Of a stretch of 6,092 nt of DNA, positions 1 to 5,312 are shown one piece after another. This DNA is from Gammaproteobacteria bacterium. GTDB lineage: Bacteria > Pseudomonadota > Gammaproteobacteria > Enterobacterales > Kangiellaceae. The notes below the pieces were generated by a model. It was not told the origin of the DNA, made no database searches, and saw nothing but the letters and a program-made list of their open reading frames with translations. The translations under genes were made by a program, and so were the position numbers. Location of the stretch: contig NVTT01000039.1 of assembly GCA_002401655.1 (NCBI GenBank), positions 6,263 to 12,354 of the forward strand, in the 5' to 3' direction. Each line of letters begins with the position of its first letter. Positions within the stretch are counted from its first letter, which is position 1.

Positions 1-279
1 AAATTATCGAAAGAAAAAATACCCTGCGGGTCGATTAATAATATTAAACAAGTTTTTGAGCATCCTCAAATCAAAGTAAGAGGCACTAAAATCACCATTG
101 AGCACCCAAAATTAGGAGCCATTGAACAAGTCGCTAATCCTATAAAGTTTTCTGAAACGCCGATAAAGTACAATAAAGCAGCTCCAACTTTGGGAGAGGA
201 CTCTGAAAGTATTCTAAAAGACGAATTAGATTATTCTGAATCTGAAATTGAAGAGCTGAAACGGTTGAATATTATTTAG
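1..279 (+). CDS. CaiB/BaiF family III CoA-transferase, C-terminal end (5' truncated by window)
   Basis: Frame 1 is open from the left edge to the TAG at 277-279, giving the last 92 residues of a larger protein. Family III CoA-transferases move CoA between carboxylic acids and are about 400 residues long, so roughly three quarters is missing. The visible part begins with IPCGSINNIKQVFEHPQ followed by VRG, the usual family stretch (x-PCGP-x-N-x-x-x-x-VF-x-DPQ-x-x-x-RG). It continues with NPIKFSETP and then APTLGED, the family's AP-x-LGE-x box. The tail YSESEIEELKRLNII matches the typical closing helix. The catalytic Asp lies in the missing N-terminal part, so activity cannot be judged, and the acyl substrate cannot be inferred from this fragment. 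It converges with the acyltransferase gene downstream, with a 27-bp gap. Family call is confident; specific enzyme unknown. Confidence 0.88.
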   Translation, partial: KLSKEKIPCGSINNIKQVFEHPQIKVRGTKITIEHPKLGAIEQVANPIKFSETPIKYNKAAPTLGEDSESILKDELDYSESEIEELKRLNII

Positions 280-300
280 CAAGGAGCTATTTTTTTATTT
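277..300 (+). terminator. Possible weak intrinsic terminator after the CoA-transferase gene
   Basis: TAGC at 277-280 (overlapping the stop codon) can pair with GCTA at 286-289 around a 5-nt loop. This is followed at once by a seven-T run (290-296) and more T-rich sequence. The position and T tract fit an intrinsic terminator, but the stem is only four base pairs, so it would be weak. On the opposite strand the hairpin has no T tract, so it would not serve the convergent gene equally well. Confidence 0.35.
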
Positions 301-306
301 AAAATA

Positions 307-1446
307 CTACTTGAAAGGCAATCTTTCTGATAATTTATTTATAGATGATAAAACAAAGTCAGTTTCTTGAGCTAAAAAATCACTGATCGCATCTCTAAAT
401 CTAAGATCTTTAATCCAATGATAGGATGAAGTTTGTATCGGTTTAAATCCCCTTGAAATTTTATGTTCACCCTGTGCGCCAGCATCAAACCGTTTTAAAT
501 TGTTTTTGATACAATATTCGATGCCTCGATAATAACAAAGTTCAAAATGTAAGAACTCTATCTCTTGACTACATCCCCAATATCGACCATAGAGAGTGTC
601 TTCATCCTTAAAGAATAGTGAAATGGCAATTGGTTGATCATCAACTTCTGCTACAGCCATAACAATACTGGAGGGCATTGATTTACCAATCATCTGAAAA
701 AACGCTTCGTTTAGATAACCGTAGTTACCACTTCGTTTTGCATAAGTTGCACAGTAAAATAAGTAGAATTGCTTCCAAAGTGATTCATCTATTTGAGAGC
801 CTTCAACCATTTTGATGGAAATGCTGGGATCTACAAAGCTTCGTCGTTCTCTTCTAATATTTTTTCTTGGTTTAGCTTTACATTGATTCAAAAAATCATC
901 AAAATTGTTATAGTTTTGGTTAAACCAATGATATTGCATACCTACTCGATGCAATAATTTAGCATCTGATTTATCGCTATGTATAGTAGGAAAAGAATCT
1001 TTATTTGGAAATAGATAATGAAAGCTTGAAGCGTTAATTCGTTCAGCTTCTTCAATGATCTTCTCGAACATCGAATCAGAAACTACATTATCACGATGAG
1101 GCTTCAAAAGAATTCTTGGTCCACTGCATGGTGTAAAGGGGATTGCTGATAATAGCTTGGGGTAATATTTTATTCCAGATTGATGGTAAGCATTTGCCCA
1201 TTGGAAATCAAAAACATATTCACCATAGCTGTGAGTTTTGAAATAGAGAGGCATAAAGCCTACTAACTCTTTGTCGTCCCATGCGGTTAAATGGTTTATT
1301 TGCCAACCTGTTTCAGTGCATACGCTATTGGATTGTTCTAATGCAGAGAGAAATTCATATTTTAGGAATGGGTACTGACTATTGTTTATGTTTTCAAACT
1401 GAGTTTGATCAATATTATTAATAGTTTCGATGAATTCTAATTTCAT
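307..1446 (-). CDS. COG3146/DUF482 FemAB-like GNAT acyltransferase
   Basis: A 379-residue protein recognised as the DUF482/COG3146 family of predicted N-acyltransferases (GNAT fold, related to FemAB-type proteins), of typical length. Family hallmarks are visible: MPLYFKTHSYGEYVFD (65-80), WANAYHQSGIKYYPKLLSA (83-101), IPFTPCSGPR (102-111), SFHYLFP (141-147), the basic helix KPRKNIRRERR (192-202), YGRYWG (286-291) and FDAGAQGEHKISRGF (320-334). There is no signal peptide or membrane segment, so it should be cytoplasmic. The biochemical substrate of this family is not established to my knowledge, so no reaction is assigned. The ATG at 1446 is preceded by the AT-rich stretch TTAGATATTAAAA with no good Shine-Dalgarno site. 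It is kept because MKLEFIETI gives the expected N-terminal strand and no better in-frame start is seen. It is a single gene, divergent from mscS and convergent with the CoA-transferase. A very weak promoter candidate (TAGTTA, 17 bp, TAATAT with the -10 at 1527-1532 on the - strand) is all I can see. Confidence 0.9.
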   Translation of the reverse strand: MKLEFIETINNIDQTQFENINNSQYPFLKYEFLSALEQSNSVCTETGWQINHLTAWDDKELVGFMPLYFKTHSYGEYVFDFQWANAYHQSGIKYYPKLLSAIPFTPCSGPRILLKPHRDNVVSDSMFEKIIEEAERINASSFHYLFPNKDSFPTIHSDKSDAKLLHRVGMQYHWFNQNYNNFDDFLNQCKAKPRKNIRRERRSFVDPSISIKMVEGSQIDESLWKQFYLFYCATYAKRSGNYGYLNEAFFQMIGKSMPSSIVMAVAEVDDQPIAISLFFKDEDTLYGRYWGCSQEIEFLHFELCYYRGIEYCIKNNLKRFDAGAQGEHKISRGFKPIQTSSYHWIKDLRFRDAISDFLAQETDFVLSSINKLSERLPFK

Positions 1447-1548
1447 TTTTTAATATCTAAAGCTTGTTGCAGATAGTGTTTAAGATTGTGGTTCAAAATA
1501 GCATAGGTGACAGGTATGAGGTAGAGATATTAGTAAGAATACTGGCAA

Positions 1549-1560
1549 TTAACTAGTTAA
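1549..1560. promoter_or_regulatory. 12-bp perfect palindrome in the divergent intergenic region
   Basis: TTAACTAGTTAA is a perfect 12-bp palindrome lying 102 bp upstream of the acyltransferase start and 104 bp upstream of the mscS start. Its place between divergent genes would suit a dimeric regulator. In AT-rich DNA such a palindrome can arise by chance, and no known operator consensus is matched. Functional assignment is speculative. Confidence 0.2.
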
Positions 1561-1600
1561 AAATAAAGAGTGCAGTTTGGTCGTTGGAGTAAAATCCTTA

Positions 1601-1630
1601 TGTCAATTTCAAAATATTTTAAGGTATACT
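1601..1630 (+). promoter_or_regulatory. Probable sigma-70 promoter for the mscS-type gene
   Basis: A near-consensus -10 box, TATACT, lies at 1625-1630 in the context AAGGTATACTCCC, a form common in gammaproteobacterial promoters. The best -35 match with an 18-bp spacer is the poor TGTCAA at 1601-1606. Transcription would start near 1637 and leave a short leader of about 28 nt before the ATG at 1665, enough to hold the Shine-Dalgarno site. The -10 is convincing and the -35 is not. Confidence 0.55.
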
Positions 1631-1664
1631 CCCACCTATTATATTTTTCACAAAGGCGGATACA

Positions 1665-2513
1665 ATGGAAAAGACACTTAAAGATGAAATTTCACAAGAA
1701 TTAGCACAATTGGAGACTGTTTATAACATCATCATTGATTTCTTTGTGAATTATAGCTTCCAGCTACTAGGAGCCGTTTTAATACTGATTATAGGTCTTA
1801 TGGTTGCCAAACGAGTAGCGAAAGGCGTTGAAAAATTATGCGAAAGTAAGGGGATAGATATCACTTTATCGCGTTTTATTGGGAATGTGGTCAAAATAGT
1901 ACTTGTGTTTATGGTGGCGCTTATTTGTTTGGGGAAAATTGGCATTAGCGTGACTCCCTTTTTAGCCGCAATTGGTGCTTTATCTTTAGGGGCTGGTTTG
2001 GCACTTCAAGGGCTTTTGTCAAATTACGCAGCCGGTTTAAATATAATTCTTACTCGGCCTTTTGTTGTGGGCGATACCATTCAAGTACAAGGCGTTTCAG
2101 GTTTAGTTAAAGATATTTTACTTGCTTACACCATTATTAATACGGAAGATGATGTAACCATCACCATACCTAATAAGCATATTGTTGGGGAGATTTTACA
2201 TAATTCTAATCATGTTTCATTGTTAGAGCTCTCCGTTGGTGTTTCTTATGACAGCGATTTAGATAAGGTAACAAAAATCATTGCTGACGCGATTAATAAC
2301 CATGCTGATGCGAGTGAGTTTAAGAAATCATTAGTGGGAATTTCTGGTTTTGGTGATAGCAGCGTAGATATAGAAATTCGAGTTTGGGTCGATTCAATTA
2401 AATTGAATGCGGCACGCTTCGCTCTAAATAAAGTCATTTGGGATGTTTTAAAAGAAGCAGAAATTTCAATTCCTTTTCCTCAACGAGAAGTTCAATTAAT
2501 TAAAGCAAACTGA
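1665..2513 (+). CDS. mscS: Small-conductance mechanosensitive channel, MscS family
   Basis: At 282 residues this is close to E. coli MscS (286) and has the minimal three-helix plan. It forms a heptameric inner-membrane channel that opens under membrane tension to release solutes on osmotic downshock. TM1 is about residues 32-49, TM2 about 71-91, and TM3 about 97-130 with the family core LGAGLALQGLLSNYAAG (108-124). By alignment with remembered E. coli MscS, the pore-seal leucines L105 and L109 correspond to L108 and L112, and the hinge G113 to G116. The signature RPFVVGD (131-137) follows, then the beta domain with TITIPN (165-170), VSYDSD (193-198) and the C-terminal IPFPQREVQL (269-278). 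The start is supported by AAAGGCGGA at 1652-1660, four bases before the ATG. It is monocistronic with its own promoter. Paralogues are common in these bacteria, so the symbol denotes the family type rather than proven orthology. Confidence 0.95.
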   Translation: MEKTLKDEISQELAQLETVYNIIIDFFVNYSFQLLGAVLILIIGLMVAKRVAKGVEKLCESKGIDITLSRFIGNVVKIVLVFMVALICLGKIGISVTPFLAAIGALSLGAGLALQGLLSNYAAGLNIILTRPFVVGDTIQVQGVSGLVKDILLAYTIINTEDDVTITIPNKHIVGEILHNSNHVSLLELSVGVSYDSDLDKVTKIIADAINNHADASEFKKSLVGISGFGDSSVDIEIRVWVDSIKLNAARFALNKVIWDVLKEAEISIPFPQREVQLIKAN

Positions 2514-2514
2514 G

Positions 2515-2547
2515 TTCAATCAGTAAGTTTTGAATTCAAAGATTGAA
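2515..2547. repeat. AT-rich inverted repeats downstream of mscS
   Basis: TTCAATC (2515-2521) is mirrored by GATTGAA (2541-2547). The 19 bases between them contain the perfect palindrome TTTGAATTCAAA (2529-2540). The structure begins two bases after the mscS stop, where a terminator could be, but it lacks a T tract on either strand and is almost all A-T pairs, so it would be unstable. It may simply reflect base composition. Confidence 0.2.
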
Positions 2548-2595
2548 AATCATCATTAAAGATATGAAAAATGAAACACTTTCTACTGTAAGTTA

Positions 2596-2632
2596 CTAAT
2601 TGATGAAATATTTTTTTGAAATTTTCAATTAG
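2596..2632. repeat. Inverted repeat spanning the stop codon of the serine-hydrolase gene
   Basis: CTAATTGA (2596-2603) pairs perfectly with TCAATTAG (2625-2632), enclosing a loop with seven consecutive Ts (2611-2617). The right arm overlaps the TGA stop (2625-2627) of the lipoprotein gene. It sits between convergent genes and may help end transcription or shield 3' ends. The T run is inside the loop rather than after the stem, so it does not qualify as a classical intrinsic terminator. Confidence 0.25.
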
Positions 2633-4427
2633 GACAAATAGATCGCTCTATATTGCTAATCTTTATCATGTTAGATGGCGTGTAACTTTCTGAATCTGAA
2701 AACCGAAAAAGGGAAATACCATTTGGTAAAATAGCAAACATATTACCACCGTAGCCACTCATATACGGAATTTGTTCTAAGCAGTTAATATTATTTCCAA
2801 ATGGAGACGTCCAAAATCCGTGAAGATATCTAGACTCACCATATTGGTTATCTTCCCACCAACTGTGGAGGCCTTGTTCTTCGGTTCTAAAAAGAGCCTC
2901 CTTTAATTTTTCTTTATGTAGTAACTGAACGCCATTATTGGAGCCTTCGTTTTGTAATAGCATACTTATTTTTGCCATATCATCAACGTTGAGGTAAAGG
3001 CCGTGAAATAATTCGGCTATACCAAATGAATCGTCTGTCTCTATGGTTCGAATGTTAGGTACATGTTGTATGCCTATTGGAAGAAAAACCTCGTCAATTA
3101 TCATTTGCCATAAGTCGGCGTTTTCTCCGGCGATATTTTTATAATAATTATCGAGTGCAGCCGCTAAAACAAAATGAAGGGCAGAGTTGTACCTAAACTC
3201 TACACCAGGCCCCCAAGTATAATTTCCGTAGCTAAATGAAAGGCTAAGTTTTTCTATTTCGGAATTTTTAGCGATCCAAGTTTCCATCTTTGTTTGATTT
3301 TCATCGGCAAAAATTTCACCGCTTCCTTGAGTCGAGCTTAAGTCACCAATACCTACGGCCATGCTCAAGACATTACCAAAGGTGACTAAATCCCAGCCAG
3401 AGTGAGATGCCGTAACATTGAGGTAATCGCCAATTTTCAAATCAAATAAGTCGGTTCCATATTTTTCGGCTAATCGGAATGTTGTTAAAGCCATTCCCAT
3501 TGACTTAGTCATAGAATAAGCGCCGTTTCTCATCCATCGGCAATAGGGGTAATTGCCATAGCGTGTATAGCAAGGTTGAAGGTAAACTTCGTTATCTTTG
3601 ATTAATGCCGTTTGGTTAATCGTGTTTGTTGATAAATTACTATTAAATTCGGTTAGACGTTCGTTAGAACTTATCTTTTCAAGCTCACTCCAATCTTTAA
3701 TCATAACGGTATTTTCAACTTCACTTAAATAAGCTTCTAATATGGAATCACGTTGAGCAAAGATTTGTGTTTCATAATTAGCTGATAATTGAGCCATCAT
3801 GTCGTTTTTAAACCATAGTGCGGTTTCTTGGACAATTTGAATCCTTAAGTGGCTAATTTCAGTTCCTTTATAAAGGAACGTTGCTAATCCATTGTGAGCA
3901 TTATTTCGTCTTGCAGAAATAAATGTAAACGGAAAACTTGCCCTCGACCAACCATTATCATCAGCTTCTGACCATACCTTTCCTGGATCAAGAATAATAC
4001 CCCAAAAACTGTCATCCTCAAGGGTAACTTGCCTATCTCTATTGATGGGGATCAATTTTCCATTATTGCTAAAGAAACTAAAATCGACGTTTGGAAAATT
4101 CTTGAATGACTCATCACCTATAAGATAGTTTTCGGAAAAATTACCGATAATTTGGCCATTACTGATGGTAATGGTTCCAGAAAATTCTTCTAAGGCTGGG
4201 GATTCAATACCTACGGGCATGAAATAACCATTGTGGATAGGAGAGCTATGAGGGTAAGTGTTAGATTCTAGATTTGCCTTGGTAAGCCACGCTCGTTTGT
4301 CAGAAGGAGGTGCTAATATTGACGGATCTTGAGGTGCGCCTATCGCTGATTCTTTTTCACTTGAAGAACTACATGCAATGATTATGGATAATAATGAAGT
4401 AGAAATAAACGTTATTAATAGCCGCAC
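2625..4427 (-). CDS. Outer-membrane-type lipoprotein with C-terminal serine beta-lactamase-like (S12) domain
   Basis: A 600-residue exported protein. Residues 1-18 form a lipoprotein signal peptide ending in the lipobox IIAC, with C19 as the acylated Cys. S20 at +2 favours outer-membrane sorting. Residues about 50-240 are a beta-rich region I cannot place in a named family, with FPNVDFSFFS (111-120) and FPFTFISARR (165-174) as landmarks. The C-terminal part (about 275-590) is a beta-lactamase/penicillin-binding-protein-like serine hydrolase (COG1680). It shows the SxxK motif SMTK (nucleophile S305, general base K308), the tyrosine motif YNS (Y413) and the third-motif equivalent GYGGN (558-562). 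Substrate is unknown: family members include esterases, amidases, D-aminopeptidases and 6-aminohexanoate-oligomer hydrolases, and nothing points to antibiotic hydrolysis. Four cysteines besides C19 occur as C286/C296 and C549/C598, possible disulfides in the periplasm. The start is GTG, chosen for its Shine-Dalgarno site and signal peptide; the next Met is residue 70. It is second in a likely operon with the DUF1707 gene. Confidence 0.85.
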   Translation of the reverse strand: MRLLITFISTSLLSIIIACSSSSEKESAIGAPQDPSILAPPSDKRAWLTKANLESNTYPHSSPIHNGYFMPVGIESPALEEFSGTITISNGQIIGNFSENYLIGDESFKNFPNVDFSFFSNNGKLIPINRDRQVTLEDDSFWGIILDPGKVWSEADDNGWSRASFPFTFISARRNNAHNGLATFLYKGTEISHLRIQIVQETALWFKNDMMAQLSANYETQIFAQRDSILEAYLSEVENTVMIKDWSELEKISSNERLTEFNSNLSTNTINQTALIKDNEVYLQPCYTRYGNYPYCRWMRNGAYSMTKSMGMALTTFRLAEKYGTDLFDLKIGDYLNVTASHSGWDLVTFGNVLSMAVGIGDLSSTQGSGEIFADENQTKMETWIAKNSEIEKLSLSFSYGNYTWGPGVEFRYNSALHFVLAAALDNYYKNIAGENADLWQMIIDEVFLPIGIQHVPNIRTIETDDSFGIAELFHGLYLNVDDMAKISMLLQNEGSNNGVQLLHKEKLKEALFRTEEQGLHSWWEDNQYGESRYLHGFWTSPFGNNINCLEQIPYMSGYGGNMFAILPNGISLFRFSDSESYTPSNMIKISNIERSICPN

Positions 4428-4433
4428 AAATAT

Positions 4434-4440
4434 TCCTAAA
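4434..4440 (-). promoter_or_regulatory. Shine-Dalgarno site fixing the GTG start of the lipoprotein gene
   Basis: On the - strand TTTAGGA ends six bases before the GTG at 4427-4425. This spacing, and the lipoprotein signal peptide that begins right after it, settle the unusual start codon. The 40-bp gap also holds TATACA (4461-4466, - strand) with TTTGAA 17 bp upstream (4484-4489), so a weak internal promoter for this gene alone cannot be excluded. Confidence 0.7.
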
Positions 4441-4467
4441 GGTTGTTTGATTTAGCCAATTGTATAC

Positions 4468-5109
4468 TTAAACAAATATTTTTTTCAAACTATCAGCAAA
4501 ATCACGCATTTTTTCTTTAAAAGTGCGTTTTAACTTTACTTCGAGACTACTAAAAACAGAAATTCCTTCTATAATTAATGTTGGAGGGTTTCCTTCAATT
4601 ATTGATGAGGATTGGTTCTCAAAATTGCTAAAAATACAAGATGCTTTACATACAACATTAATATTTTCAGGGATCAAAATATCAATAGCGCTAAATAAAC
4701 TAAAGACTTTAATGTGTACTGTTTGTTGACTAAACGTTGCATCGGTTAAATCTATGTTACCTGAACTAAACAGGCTATAAAATTCAGTTTTCTTAGCAAC
4801 GTTCCATTTTCCACTTCGAGTGTTACTACTAAATATCTGTGTTATGGATTCAAAGTCTTTACTATTACTCGAGTCGACGCGTTGACCTACTTCTTTTTCT
4901 TTATGCTCGGTAAATTTTTGATCGACCTCTAGAGTTAAGTCTTCAGTTAACGCAAAAATATCAGAATGACTAGAGCTTTCCATTGCAATATCTAACCGCT
5001 TTTCAAAGGCTTCCAAAGAAAGTTCACCATGACCGTAATTCATAGTGAGTTGATCAACCACTTCTTCTCTTACTTTTTCGATTGGTCTATCTTCTAATTT
5101 AACGGCCAT
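4468..5109 (-). CDS. DUF1707 domain plus LiaF-like C-terminal (DUF2154) protein
   Basis: A 213-residue protein with two parts. Residues 6-60 resemble DUF1707: a short charged helical module with YGHGELSLEAFEKRLD (25-40) and IFALTEDL (51-58). Residues about 90-196 resemble the C-terminal domain of LiaF/YvqF (DUF2154), a beta-structure built of repeating rungs. The repeat is visible as a hydrophobic-Phe-Ser motif at IFSS (92), LFSS (113), LFSA (138), IFSN (159) and VFSS (185). The linker (61-90) is hydrophilic and there is no signal peptide or membrane helix. In this it differs from Firmicutes LiaF, which has N-terminal membrane helices and restrains a cell-envelope-stress histidine kinase. The C-terminus is a basic amphipathic stretch (KEKMRDFADSLKKIFV). 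The ATG has a good Shine-Dalgarno site, GGAGA (5117-5121), seven bases upstream. It is probably cotranscribed with the lipoprotein gene 40 bp downstream. Molecular function is unknown; the domain assignment is by recognition, with DUF1707 the firmer half. Confidence 0.75.
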   Translation of the reverse strand: MAVKLEDRPIEKVREEVVDQLTMNYGHGELSLEAFEKRLDIAMESSSHSDIFALTEDLTLEVDQKFTEHKEKEVGQRVDSSNSKDFESITQIFSSNTRSGKWNVAKKTEFYSLFSSGNIDLTDATFSQQTVHIKVFSLFSAIDILIPENINVVCKASCIFSNFENQSSSIIEGNPPTLIIEGISVFSSLEVKLKRTFKEKMRDFADSLKKIFV

Positions 5110-5143
5110 ATTGATTTCTCCGATGATTTTGTATTGGTTTTAA

Positions 5144-5170
5144 CTCCCTCTCCCGTCAAGGGAGAGGGGA
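5144..5170. repeat. GC-rich perfect hairpin, REP-like intergenic repeat
   Basis: CCCTCTCCC (5146-5154) and GGGAGAGGG (5160-5168) form a perfect 9-bp stem around the loop GTCAA, extended by one T-G pair. It stands out sharply from the AT-rich surroundings. The - strand version, CCCTCTCCCTTGACGGGAG and onward, closely resembles dispersed REP-type palindromes known in many proteobacteria. Neither strand has a T tract after the stem, so a classical intrinsic terminator is unlikely, though it could stall transcripts or protect RNA ends. It lies 34 bp upstream of the DUF1707 start and 142 bp downstream of the icmF stop. Confidence 0.7.
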
Positions 5171-5198
5171 TAAACGAATGAAGCAAATTCCGTACCAA

Positions 5199-5204
5199 AA
5201 TATA
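5199..5204 (-). promoter_or_regulatory. Weak candidate -10 box for the DUF1707-lipoprotein operon
   Basis: TATATT on the - strand is the best -10-like hexamer in the 203-bp gap upstream of the DUF1707 gene. No good -35 accompanies it; the 17-bp position reads GTAACT. If used, the transcript would start near 5192 and carry the GC-rich hairpin in its leader. Read-through from icmF is the alternative, since I see no convincing terminator after icmF. Confidence 0.22.
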
Positions 5205-5312
5205 TTCCATTAAAATCAGTCAGTTACATATTTAAAGAATCATTAAGTTAGTCTTTCTAACGGCTAATTAGTGGTTTGAGCCAAATTACTCATTTTTCCA
5301 CAAGTCATGTTA

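Noticed and set aside
1751..1945. 64-codon open frame on the - strand inside mscS
   Set aside because: It lies antisense within a strongly conserved channel gene, has no Shine-Dalgarno site and low-complexity sequence; a shadow frame.
2246..2437. 63-codon open frame on the - strand inside mscS
   Set aside because: Antisense shadow of the MscS C-terminal domain with no recognisable family features.
2625..4427. Antibiotic-resistance beta-lactamase
   Set aside because: Only the general S12 fold motifs are present; the long N-terminal region, lipoprotein anchor and YNS motif do not match known resistance enzymes.
4523..4729. 68-codon open frame on the + strand inside the DUF1707/LiaF-like gene
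   Set aside because: Antisense shadow; the - strand frame carries the recognisable domains and the good ribosome site.
5126..5160. Promoter with TTGACG -35 in the hairpin loop region and TACAAA as -10
   Set aside because: The spacer would be 20 bp and the start site would fall on the Shine-Dalgarno sequence, leaving no usable leader.
5144..5170. GC-rich hairpin as the icmF terminator
   Set aside because: It is 142 bp past the icmF stop and has no T tract on the - strand; a REP-like repeat fits better.
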